DNA of 64,000 nt from Paramecium octaurelia (taxonomy: Eukaryota; Ciliophora; Oligohymenophorea; Peniculida; Parameciidae), in assembly GCA_905182995.1 (NCBI GenBank), contig CAJJDP010000023.1, positions 285,474-349,473 on the forward strand, written 5' to 3'. Made by a program: the position numbers and the translations under genes. Below the pieces are notes generated by a model. It had not been told where the DNA came from and ran no database searches. It was given only the letters and a program-made list of their open reading frames with translations. Below are positions 25,140 to 35,867 of this stretch, piece after piece (the first letter of the stretch is position 1; each line of letters starts with the position of its first letter).

Positions 25140-27429
25140 TCAGAATCTTATATTACACAAGGCTGCCACTATTATATCAACAAAATGTGCAAGTTGTTTA
25201 GTTAATGGTTCTTCCATTCCCAAGACTCCTTCACTTGGTGATAATAATTGATCTTTTTCAACCTATACTTTTAGTTTACATTTTAAACAAGTCTAGAATA
25301 TGTATAAAGATTCGTTACTTCAATAACAGCAACAGTATTATTATTTTTGTCTAATAACGGTTGGGCGAATATTGGTAAAATAGACTTAATATCTACAGCT
25401 TGATTGAAATGAATTGAGTTTTTTACATCATTTATGATCAATTTCTGCTTTGTATGAGCCACCATACCAGCTAATCCATATTAAACATCATATTTCTTAA
25501 CATCGTGACTGCTATAATCAACAAGTTAATTATCTTCAAAGAAGTAAAATAAGACTTAAGAGAATCCAAATATTTAACTAAGACTCAGTTAGACTTTAGA
25601 GGCGAACTCTTGTTTGCTTTAGCTCTTCATAAGATTGGTAAATCCATCCATCATCATTCCTCTATATTTCTATGTAATTATCCACGATTAACTAAATCTA
25701 GTAGATTTATTACTTGTCAATTAATCTTTATAATAGATGGCCAAGTTAATGAGATGCCAAAATGCCAAAATATTCTTCATCAAATGAAAAGAATTCATTC
25801 TCAGTATTGGTTACTTCCAGAACACCTCTGATAGCATCATTGGTTTCACAAAACAAAGGCAACAACAACGCATTTCTGGCATAATCAGGTTATTCTGATT
25901 CATTTATTCTATACAATAATGGTTTCTGAGATGCCTATGAGATATTTTGGGCTGCTCTCAATTTAAAAACATCAGCAACTTGACCCTTATGTTGTAATGC
26001 TCTAATTTGATTGCCTGTTTCTAAATAGGTAAATATGGTTCCATTCATTCCATCAATCAACCACAATCTCACTTATTCGCATCCAAATACTTGAGGTAAT
26101 ACTCTATTAACTTAGTGTATAATCTAAAATTAATAAATGCATGTTTACATCTTCAAATAGTATGCATTTACTAAATTGTTCCATATAAAAGAAGAACTGA
26201 TTCATCTTTTCAGCAAATTCTTTATAGGATAATAATTGTTAAGCTATGATTTAGAATTGTTCTTTTTGGGATTCTACAGGAAGTGTAAAATTATGTTGAC
26301 AAGTAGCCAACACACCTTTATCAGTGAGATCATTTAACAAATGTTAATTGTTTAATCTTTAACTAACAACTCTGAAATCCAAAGTTTAAGGTATTCTAAA
26401 ATTAACTAATAAATCGATGTCATCTTTTCTAAACACAGATTTTTCATCTTTGCCCATATCATCCTAATTTTTCTTCCTCATATTATCAATTGTCTTCTAT
26501 AATCGATTAACCAGTTATGTGTATTAACCAAGTTTTCCTTGGACTCTCTCTAATTCTTACTTCTTATGCTCGAACTCTCTTTTTATTAGTTCATTCTCTT
26601 TAAGTAATTCATTGAGACTGCTTCTCAATTTATCATTTGGATTCAAGGCAGAATTAACATCGTTTTCCAATAGAAACTCAATTCTTTTTTCTAAGGCTGT
26701 AATTTTTTTAGAATAGGATGCATTTAATTTCCTTTCTTGTTTTAGTTGTTTCTATAATTTGGAATTCTCATCCAACAATTTATTTGTCTTCTAACTATGT
26801 ACATCAATCACACTTTGTAAAGATTGATTTTTATCTGATAATTTCAGTTACTTCATTTATAATGATGAATACTTAACTAGCATAAGTTAATTAAAATACT
26901 ATTCTTCCTCTCTATTTCCCTCATCTTGAATCCTAATTCAATTTCAGTCTTTGCAGATTGTTATAATGTTTAAGAAATGCTCTTTAACAATTCTTAAATC
27001 TTCTATAAAGTAGTTTGATTTTTTATGTTATGGACAAACTCTTTGCCCCCAATAACTGAGATCAACAAATCTAAAGTGCTGCATCTAGATTTGAGAATTT
27101 CATGCATTTCACGAATTCGCTGCATTTTAATAAATAGTTACTAAGAGTTCTTCATCCAATTGGTCTTACTATCTATAACCATATGAGTCCTGCTCTTCAG
27201 CTATGGTGATCGTGGGTCTCTCCGCACTAATCAATTTCCTAGTGTTTGAGTTTGTAGTACTCACTGAGTTGAATTGAGTACTCATCTTTGGTAAGGCTTA
27301 CATGTAAGACCTCGGAGTTCCTAATTGTTGTGGTCTTTGGAAGTCTTCTGAAAAGTGTTGACGATGATGCTGATTGAGGAGCAATCCCAACCCTTTGCGT
27401 GAAGCTTTTGCATTATCTGATGTTTGCAT
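25140..27429 (-). CDS. Coiled-coil protein with GAF domain(s)
   Basis: Minus-strand gene of about 740 residues with several short introns. The N-terminus (MQTSDNAKASRKGLGLLLNQ) is low-complexity and Ser/Thr/Gln-rich. Then comes a long coiled coil, roughly residues 100-320, rich in Lys, Glu and Leu. The C-terminal half contains GAF-type segments; the clearest is FNQAVDIKSILPIFAQPLLD followed by NNNTVAVIEVTN. GAF domains bind small molecules or mediate dimerisation. The order coiled coil then GAF is known from ciliate genomes, but the function is unassigned. It shares a 224-bp divergent promoter region with HSP90. Confidence 0.68.
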
Positions 27430-27567
27430 TATTAATTTAAATACTCTTATAATACAATTATAAAGTATATATATATTTATTTATAAGATCATTCATTATA
27501 TTAATAACAAAATTAATCAAAATTTAAGGATTTCCAGAATATAACCACTTTATAAATTAGCAAATAG

Positions 27568-27595
27568 AAATTCTTGATTTTCGAAAATTCTAGAG
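27568..27595 (+). promoter_or_regulatory. Heat-shock element upstream of HSP90
   Basis: Alternating GAA/TTC units lie 59-86 bp before the HSP90 start: GAAATTC followed by TTCGAAAATTCTAGAG. The second contains GAA-nn-TTC-nn-GA spacing, the classical HSF-binding arrangement. The position fits a promoter site for HSP90; because the spacer is divergent it might also act on the GAF gene. Confidence 0.6.
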
Positions 27596-27653
27596 ATTTT
27601 TCTTCTTAAATCCTTGACTTATATCTTGAGAACCAACAATTATTTTAATAGCT

Positions 27654-29786
27654 ATGTCAACCACTCACAACAAAGAAGAATAATTCCATTTCAATGCAGA
27701 TATTCAACAATTGATGGGACTCATCATTAACACATTCTATTCCAACAAGGAAATCTTCCTTAGAGAACTCATCTCCAATGCTTCAGATGCACTCGATAAA
27801 ATCAGATACAAGTCCATTACAGATCCAGATAGTGCAGGATTAAATGTTGAACCCAATTTCAAAATCAAAATCATTCCAGACAAAAACAACAATACCTTAA
27901 CCATCCAAGATACTGGTATTGGCATGACCAGAGATGAATTAATCAATAATCTTGGTACAATTGCCAAATCTGGAACTAAGGCCTTCATGGAAGCACTCAA
28001 TTCTGGAGCTGATATTTCTATGATTGGTCAATTTGGTGTCGGGTTCTATTCAGCTTACCTAGTTGCAGACAAAGTTGTTGTACTTTCAAAGGCTGTTGGT
28101 TCATAACAATACAAATGGGAATCATAAGCTGGTGGAACATTCTTTATTTATGATGACAGCGAGAACCCCAATCAATTGACTAGAGGATCAGCTGTTATTC
28201 TCCATCTTAAATAAGATAACCTAGAGTTCTTAGAAGAGAAGAGACTAAAGGATTTAGTTAAGAAACACTCAGAATTTATTGGATTCCCAATTGAATTGTA
28301 AGTTGAAAAAACTCACGAGAAAGAAGTAAGTGATGATGAAGAGGATAATAAAGAGAAGAAGACAGAAGAGGGAGAAGTTTAAGAGGAGAAGAGCAAGGAT
28401 GATAAGAAGAAGAAAAAGAAGATTAAAGAAGTTACAACTGAGTTTGAATAGGTTAATAAAAACAAACCATTGTGGATGAAAAAACCAGAAGAAATCACAA
28501 AAGAAGAGTATGCTAACTTTTACAAATCTTTAACTAATGATTGGGAAGATCATTTAAGTGTTAAATAGTTTTCAGTTGAAGGTGGTCTCGAATTTAAGGC
28601 GGTCCTATTCATTCCTAAAAGAGCACCTTTTGATTTATTTGAAACAAAAAAGAAAAAGAATAATATCAAATTATATGTGAGAAGAGTATTCATCATGGAT
28701 GATTGTGAAGAGTTGATACCAGAATATTTAGGATTTATCAAAGGAGTAGTGGACTCAGAAGACTTACCATTAAACATTTCAAGAGAATTCTTATAGCATA
28801 ATAAGATTTTGAAAGTGATTAAGAAGAATATTACCAAAAAATGCATTGAAATGTTCTAAGAACTTTCAGAAAATGCAGAAGATTATAAGAAATTCTATGA
28901 GTAGTTCTCCAAAAATATTAAACTGGGTATTCATGAAGATTCTGCTAACAGAACAAAATTAGCTGAATTCCTAAGGTTCCACACGTCCAAGAGTGGAGAA
29001 GACTAAATCTCCTTAAAAGATTATATCAGCAAAATGAAGGAGGGATAAAAGGATATTTATTTCATAACAGGGGAATCTAAGGCTTCTGTAGCAGCTTCAC
29101 CATTTGTTGAAAGCTTGAAAAAGAAAGATTACGAAGTAATTTATATGGTGGATCCTATTGACGAGTATGTTATTTAATAGTTGAAAGAATTCGATGGAAA
29201 GAAGTTGAAGAATTGCAGCAAGGAAGGGTTAGAATTAGATTAAACTGAAGATGAGAAGAAGAAATTTGAAGAACTCAAATCATAATTCGAGGGTCTTTGT
29301 AAATTAATAAAAGATATCCTTGGTGATAAGATAGAGAAAGTTTAATTAGGACAAAGATTGGAATAATCTCCTTGTGTTTTAGTGACTGGTGAATATGGTT
29401 GGTCAGCAAATATGGAAAGAATCATGAAAGCATAAGCATTACGAGATCCATCAATGAGTAGTTACATGATGTCTAAGAAGACTTTAGAAATAAATGCTTC
29501 TCATCCAATAATGACTGAATTGAAAAAGAAAGCAGATAAAGACAAGAGTGATAAAACAGTTAAAGATCTCATATGGTTATTATATGAGACAGCTCTATTG
29601 ACATCAGGATTTAGTTTAGATGATCCAGCTCATTTTGCCAGCAGAATTCATAAGATGATTAAATTGGGATTGTCAATTGATGATGCAACAATTGAGGAGG
29701 AAGATGAGAAGTTGCCAAGTCTAGAAAAGAAAAGTGAGACAGCCAATACTGAAGCTACCAAATCAAAAATGGAAGAAGTAGATTGA
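27654..29786 (+). CDS. HSP90: Cytosolic HSP90 chaperone
   Basis: One exon of 711 codons (710 residues), typical of cytosolic HSP90. The N-terminal ATPase shows [15 protein letters not shown] (Asn about 42), DTGIGM (about 86) and [15 protein letters not shown] (about 125). A charged Lys/Glu linker lies at about residues 220-265. The middle domain has KPLWMKKP and NISREFLQ, and the C-terminus ends EEVD in the motif MEEVD, the TPR co-chaperone docking site of cytosolic forms. There is no ER signal or KDEL. In-frame TAA/TAG codons are numerous and all fall at acceptable Gln positions. The 3' part recurs at 30291-31251 by assembly duplication. Confidence 0.97.
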
Positions 29787-30289
29787 TTTACATATATATA
29801 TAATATATAATTTAATAAATATATACAAATTTATTAATCAATTCATCCAAATAATTTAAGATAGATATTCAGCTATTAATTCTCTATATTAATAAAGTGC
29901 TTGCTGATTACACTTAGTTTTCTTTAAGGTTTGATAAATTTAGCAACAAAAGTTTAGTTTGATCATTATCAATAATTGCTCTCTGATTTAGATTTGTGAG
30001 AATGATTTATCAAAACTCCAAGGGTCAATTATTTAAATATAATACTGCTGTTGATTGATTGTCAAATTTAATGCAATGCAAGGAATTTTCATTTATGGAA
30101 ATATTAGTCGTTTTATCAAAGTTTATTGTTATTACTATTTTTTTGTATTGATTAATTTTTATGATTCATCCAAGTCTGATTCTTCATCCTAGCTCTCAGG
30201 TTGTTTTACTCGTTCTTATTGGTTTTATTAAAGTTGTTATGACACTTATAGCTGTTTAGCGAGTTGTCTTTTTTCATAATGGATCATAG
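28826..30289. repeat. Direct repeat B, copy 1 (contig overlap)
   Basis: 1464 bp recurring at 30291-31754 (offset 1465), separated by the N at 30290. Identical wherever compared. Includes the 3' 45% of HSP90 and the 3' part of a convergent minus-strand gene. Confidence 0.93.
29838..30289 (-). CDS. 3' fragment of the 31303-32092 gene (assembly artefact)
   Basis: Truncated at the N at 30290; same sequence as the 3' end of the complete copy at 31303-32092. Confidence 0.6.
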
Positions 30290-30290
30290 N
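30290..30290. other. Single N at contig join B
   Basis: Ambiguous base precisely at the repeat boundary. Confidence 0.95.
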
Positions 30291-31251
30291 GAATATTACC
30301 AAAAAATGCATTGAAATGTTCTAAGAACTTTCAGAAAATGCAGAAGATTATAAGAAATTCTATGAGTAGTTCTCCAAAAATATTAAACTGGGTATTCATG
30401 AAGATTCTGCTAACAGAACAAAATTAGCTGAATTCCTAAGGTTCCACACGTCCAAGAGTGGAGAAGACTAAATCTCCTTAAAAGATTATATCAGCAAAAT
30501 GAAGGAGGGATAAAAGGATATTTATTTCATAACAGGGGAATCTAAGGCTTCTGTAGCAGCTTCACCATTTGTTGAAAGCTTGAAAAAGAAAGATTACGAA
30601 GTAATTTATATGGTGGATCCTATTGACGAGTATGTTATTTAATAGTTGAAAGAATTCGATGGAAAGAAGTTGAAGAATTGCAGCAAGGAAGGGTTAGAAT
30701 TAGATTAAACTGAAGATGAGAAGAAGAAATTTGAAGAACTCAAATCATAATTCGAGGGTCTTTGTAAATTAATAAAAGATATCCTTGGTGATAAGATAGA
30801 GAAAGTTTAATTAGGACAAAGATTGGAATAATCTCCTTGTGTTTTAGTGACTGGTGAATATGGTTGGTCAGCAAATATGGAAAGAATCATGAAAGCATAA
30901 GCATTACGAGATCCATCAATGAGTAGTTACATGATGTCTAAGAAGACTTTAGAAATAAATGCTTCTCATCCAATAATGACTGAATTGAAAAAGAAAGCAG
31001 ATAAAGACAAGAGTGATAAAACAGTTAAAGATCTCATATGGTTATTATATGAGACAGCTCTATTGACATCAGGATTTAGTTTAGATGATCCAGCTCATTT
31101 TGCCAGCAGAATTCATAAGATGATTAAATTGGGATTGTCAATTGATGATGCAACAATTGAGGAGGAAGATGAGAAGTTGCCAAGTCTAGAAAAGAAAAGT
31201 GAGACAGCCAATACTGAAGCTACCAAATCAAAAATGGAAGAAGTAGATTGA
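30291..31251 (+). CDS. HSP90 3' fragment (assembly artefact)
   Basis: Repeats codons from about residue 391 to the MEEVD end of the complete HSP90. It begins abruptly at the N with no start, so it is not a separate gene or pseudogene. Confidence 0.88.
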
Positions 31252-31754
31252 TTTACATATATATATAATATATAATTTAATAAATATATACAAATTTATT
31301 AATCAATTCATCCAAATAATTTAAGATAGATATTCAGCTATTAATTCTCTATATTAATAAAGTGCTTGCTGATTACACTTAGTTTTCTTTAAGGTTTGAT
31401 AAATTTAGCAACAAAAGTTTAGTTTGATCATTATCAATAATTGCTCTCTGATTTAGATTTGTGAGAATGATTTATCAAAACTCCAAGGGTCAATTATTTA
31501 AATATAATACTGCTGTTGATTGATTGTCAAATTTAATGCAATGCAAGGAATTTTCATTTATGGAAATATTAGTCGTTTTATCAAAGTTTATTGTTATTAC
31601 TATTTTTTTGTATTGATTAATTTTTATGATTCATCCAAGTCTGATTCTTCATCCTAGCTCTCAGGTTGTTTTACTCGTTCTTATTGGTTTTATTAAAGTT
31701 GTTATGACACTTATAGCTGTTTAGCGAGTTGTCTTTTTTCATAATGGATCATAG
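30291..31754. repeat. Direct repeat B, copy 2 (contig overlap)
   Basis: Second copy of 28826-30289; unique sequence resumes after 31754. Confidence 0.93.
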
Positions 31755-32092
31755 CCACATTTGTAATATCTTTAATTAAATCAAACAACATGATGGTTGT
31801 TCTAATTATTCTAATCGCATAAACCAGACAATATCTTTAATAGGACTCAGTTGTGTTTATGTAATCAGTTAATGATAACAGATCAATCACTAGTAACATT
31901 ATCTGATACAAATTAAAGGACGATTTAAGTTTCATAACCTTACGATATAGAGTCGATAATAAAAATGGAATCAGGCAAAATCTGAAAACCTATTGTAAAC
32001 TCATTACCTACTTTTGTATATCTTCCAAATTCATAATTATAAAGTAGGTTCTTTTCAACCCTATACGCGAACTTCAGCACTCTTCCACTCAT
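31303..32092 (-). CDS. Putative membrane-associated protein
   Basis: Starts MSGRVLKFAYRVEKNLLYNY and, after a 22-nt intron, continues KVFRFCLIPFLLSTLYRKV, then LLVIDLLSLTDYINT and a Tyr/Arg/Ile-rich region IIRTTIMLFDLIKD. A Gln-rich acidic stretch (KQPESQDEESDLDES) and a further TGA-free tail reach the stop at 31303-31305. Two or three hydrophobic segments suggest membrane association. The arrangement faintly resembles PEX11-type peroxisomal proteins, but I cannot confirm this. It is convergent with HSP90, with about 51 bp between the stops. Confidence 0.5.
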
Positions 32093-32487
32093 TTTTGTCT
32101 CTTCTCTTCCTACTTTTATAAATAGACACAATGCAACAGACAATGCAAACTCAATCGTTTAGAATATAAGTCCGAACATTTATTTAATTAATTTTATTAT
32201 TTATATCATTACACTACTTATAATTAAATTTGATACTCCTTAAGTTTATTTATATATCCAGAACTGGCATAAATTATTCTCAAAGAACTAATAACATTCA
32301 AACTAATCTTCTGACTCCACATTACACATACAATTACAAAAGCTGCACTTCTTGATTTATCTATCATGTTATGTATTAATACTTTATCATTCTATTCATT
32401 TATAAGTAAATCATAGTTTAAAAATTAAGATTTATTAAATTTTGATATTAATCTTGTAACACGTATATATCAATTAAGTGAATCATA
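32093..32487. other. Intergenic
   Basis: AT-rich spacer holding the 5' flank of the preceding minus-strand gene; no gene seen. Confidence 0.45.
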
Positions 32488-32770
32488 TCAGCGAATTTGT
32501 GCTTTTAGGTTTTCTTCAATAAATTTATTAGTTTAATAGAAATATTAAAGGATATTCTCCTCTTCATTAACTTCAATATTGATAACTACAAAGATTATTG
32601 AAATAAATATCATTAAATTACGAGAATTCATAAATGATTATTTTAACCTTATCATTTAATTGATTCCAACTTGTATTTAATATTGCCTATATGATTTCAT
32701 CGACGATCTTATGTGCCAGAAAACAAAGTTCGAGATTTGGTCCTATGAATAAGGAATTGATTCAGGTGTA
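32488..32770 (-). CDS. Possible small protein gene, start unresolved
   Basis: A minus-strand frame reads GPNLELCFLAHKIVDEIIQA and ...KVKIIIYEFSQFND. A 19-nt GT...AG segment then joins it to NEEENILQYFYQTNKFIEEN, ending TGA 32488-32490. The peptide looks coding, but no in-frame ATG is found before the divergent eS7 start at 32842. Part of it is repeated at 34050-34212 through the contig overlap. Family unknown. Confidence 0.35.
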
Positions 32771-32841
32771 TTTTAAAGGAATAACATGTAATTATTAATA
32801 TAAAAAGATTTAAATAAAAAATCAAATTTCATTGATAAGAA

Positions 32842-33514
32842 ATGGCAGCTAATAAATTTTGGAAAAAGAAGGAAGTAAGGAATTAAATCTAACATAAAGT
32901 TATCAAGCTTGGAATAATAAGTAGGAGCAGCTTTGACATAAATTGAAACAACAATCACTGAAGTTAAAAATCTCAAAGTGTCATCTGTTGTTGACTACAC
33001 TGCTAAAATTAATGCAAAGAAGTAGGTCTATTTGGTATTGATCCCATATCCATGTTTGAGCATTTATAATAGGATTAGGTAAGGTGTTGATTTAATCATA
33101 GCTCAAAATTATTACCTGAATTGGAAAAGAGAGTCAAAGCTACAATCTTAGTAGCTGCCAAAAGAACAATTGAAAGCAAATGGGTAAAGAGTCACAGATC
33201 TTAAACCAGACCAAACTCAAGAACACTCACATCTGTCTATGAGGGTTTACTTGAAGATTTGATCAGTCCATCAGTCATTCTTGGAAGAAGAACAAGAGTC
33301 AGAGTCGATGGCACTAAGTTTTATAGAATGTAAATTACTTCTCAATAACATGTTAAGATTCCTTGACGAAAGCGATTAAAAGGAATTAGAACACAGACTT
33401 GATGCAATTAAAGATGTCTACAAAGTACTCACAACCAGAGATTTGGAATTTGAATTCAGAAGAGATGATACATTCTATCAAAAGAGAGGAGCAAAGAAAG
33501 TAGCCAAAAAATGA
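32842..33514 (+). CDS. RPS7: 40S ribosomal protein eS7
   Basis: Four exons with introns at 32875-32899 (25 nt), 33079-33101 (23) and 33330-33357 (28). The exons sum to exactly 199 codons, 198 residues, near the usual 190-200. Family features: AKKQVYLVLIPYPCLSIY, ELEKRVKATILVAAKRTIES, RPNSRTLTSVYEGLLEDLIS, and the end LDAIKDVYKVLTTRDLEFEF. eS7 is a small-subunit protein. The tail FYQKRGAKKVAKK is slightly extended. An identical copy lies at 34284-34956. Confidence 0.95.
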
Positions 33515-33602
33515 TTATGATTATCATTAGTATAGTAAAATACATATTGTATATCCAAACATATATATATATTTCTGTTAATCTTATTATATTATTCATA
33601 TC

Positions 33603-34048
33603 TCACTATTACTTTATATCAAATTTTTCTAGTTCACCAATAAATTGATTATAAAAATTAATTTATTATGGAACAGCCCTAGCACTAACTATTGGCAATT
33701 CGTATGTTATCAACAAGTACACTCTCTTACCATTATGTTTTTTGCAAATTCCCTAAACAATAATTATCTATTCCATATTACTCTAGCCAATGAAATGCCT
33801 TCCCCTACATCTGCATCACCTCTTCTTCCATAAATCAAAGGAGGATGCCATCTATGAACTTCATAATGTTCTCCCAGTAGCACGAATCCAGCTCCTATTG
33901 TGTTGTCTCTTACATCATAAGCCTTCAAATAAGGAGCCAACTCTTCTTTTGAAGCTGCGCAGTTTTTATGAGTTATCACATTTAAATCTTCATCAAATAT
34001 TATTGCTTTGGCCCACTAATTGTTTATTATAGTTAAATTACTTCGTCT
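33603..34048 (-). CDS. Profilin fragment (assembly artefact)
   Basis: Same sequence as the 3' part of the profilin gene at 35045-35540. It lacks the first exon because the contig ends at the N at 34049. Confidence 0.85.
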
Positions 34049-34049
34049 N
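34049..34049. other. Single N at contig join C
   Basis: Ambiguous base at the boundary of the two repeat copies; it cuts the first profilin copy. Confidence 0.95.
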
Positions 34050-35490
34050 TATCATTAAATTACGAGAATTCATAAATGATTATTTTAACCTTATCATTTA
34101 ATTGATTCCAACTTGTATTTAATATTGCCTATATGATTTCATCGACGATCTTATGTGCCAGAAAACAAAGTTCGAGATTTGGTCCTATGAATAAGGAATT
34201 GATTCAGGTGTATTTTAAAGGAATAACATGTAATTATTAATATAAAAAGATTTAAATAAAAAATCAAATTTCATTGATAAGAAATGGCAGCTAATAAATT
34301 TTGGAAAAAGAAGGAAGTAAGGAATTAAATCTAACATAAAGTTATCAAGCTTGGAATAATAAGTAGGAGCAGCTTTGACATAAATTGAAACAACAATCAC
34401 TGAAGTTAAAAATCTCAAAGTGTCATCTGTTGTTGACTACACTGCTAAAATTAATGCAAAGAAGTAGGTCTATTTGGTATTGATCCCATATCCATGTTTG
34501 AGCATTTATAATAGGATTAGGTAAGGTGTTGATTTAATCATAGCTCAAAATTATTACCTGAATTGGAAAAGAGAGTCAAAGCTACAATCTTAGTAGCTGC
34601 CAAAAGAACAATTGAAAGCAAATGGGTAAAGAGTCACAGATCTTAAACCAGACCAAACTCAAGAACACTCACATCTGTCTATGAGGGTTTACTTGAAGAT
34701 TTGATCAGTCCATCAGTCATTCTTGGAAGAAGAACAAGAGTCAGAGTCGATGGCACTAAGTTTTATAGAATGTAAATTACTTCTCAATAACATGTTAAGA
34801 TTCCTTGACGAAAGCGATTAAAAGGAATTAGAACACAGACTTGATGCAATTAAAGATGTCTACAAAGTACTCACAACCAGAGATTTGGAATTTGAATTCA
34901 GAAGAGATGATACATTCTATCAAAAGAGAGGAGCAAAGAAAGTAGCCAAAAAATGATTATGATTATCATTAGTATAGTAAAATACATATTGTATATCCAA
35001 ACATATATATATATTTCTGTTAATCTTATTATATTATTCATATCTCACTATTACTTTATATCAAATTTTTCTAGTTCACCAATAAATTGATTATAAAAAT
35101 TAATTTATTATGGAACAGCCCTAGCACTAACTATTGGCAATTCGTATGTTATCAACAAGTACACTCTCTTACCATTATGTTTTTTGCAAATTCCCTAAAC
35201 AATAATTATCTATTCCATATTACTCTAGCCAATGAAATGCCTTCCCCTACATCTGCATCACCTCTTCTTCCATAAATCAAAGGAGGATGCCATCTATGAA
35301 CTTCATAATGTTCTCCCAGTAGCACGAATCCAGCTCCTATTGTGTTGTCTCTTACATCATAAGCCTTCAAATAAGGAGCCAACTCTTCTTTTGAAGCTGC
35401 GCAGTTTTTATGAGTTATCACATTTAAATCTTCATCAAATATTATTGCTTTGGCCCACTAATTGTTTATTATAGTTAAATTACTTCGTCT
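34050..35490. repeat. Direct repeat C, copy 2 (contig overlap)
   Basis: Second copy of 32608-34048; unique sequence resumes at 35491 inside profilin exon 1. Confidence 0.93.
34284..34956 (+). CDS. RPS7: eS7, duplicate copy (assembly artefact)
   Basis: Identical to 32842-33514 shifted by 1442 bp, with the same three introns. It should be merged with the first copy. Confidence 0.85.
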
Positions 35491-35540
35491 TGCTTCTTCA
35501 ATTCTGCCAACAATTATGCAGCATCTAATCCTTAATCCAT
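35045..35540 (-). CDS. Profilin
   Basis: 146 residues after two introns (26 and 29 nt), exact frame. The order matches profilin: N-terminal helix GLDAAQLLAELKKQDEWAKA, strand IIFDEDLNVITHKN, then ELAPYLKAYDV and GAGFVLLGEHYEVHRW, PPLIYGRRGDADVGEGI, and C-terminal ICKKHNGKRVYLLITYELPI before an amphipathic last helix. Profilin binds G-actin and polyproline. Single small domain, no other features. Only this copy is complete; its downstream partner copy at 33603 is truncated. Confidence 0.87.
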
Positions 35541-35867
35541 AATTAATTTAAAATAAAAATTATATTCATTATATCATCTCAACCTATTTATTCCATCATT
35601 TTTGATTATATACAAAATCATTTTATAAGTATCATCCATCAAATTACTTGATCTCATATCATTTTCAATGTAGTAGATTGAAATGATAATTTGAGTTATA
35701 TGAATTTGAGACCCCATTTTTATAGATTTTTAATAATGCAATTACAAGAGAATAATGTTGTATTTTTAATAGATAAGCTTATTTAATAAGCATCTTGATA
35801 GTTTGAAATTATTTATTAGTAAAAATTATAATTATATTTTATCGTAAAACCAAGTAAAAGGAAATAG
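35541..35867. other. Intergenic (divergent promoter region)
   Basis: AT-rich spacer between the profilin start and the ankyrin gene start; no other feature seen. Confidence 0.5.

Larger units (their letters stand above)
32608..34048. repeat. Direct repeat C, copy 1 (contig overlap)
   Basis: 1441 bp recurring at 34050-35490 (offset 1442) with the N at 34049 between. Carries the whole eS7 gene and most of profilin. Confidence 0.93.

Noticed and set aside
27654-29786. HSP90 as a pseudogene full of premature stops
   Set aside because: All interruptions are TAA or TAG; with the ciliate code the frame is open from ATG to MEEVD.
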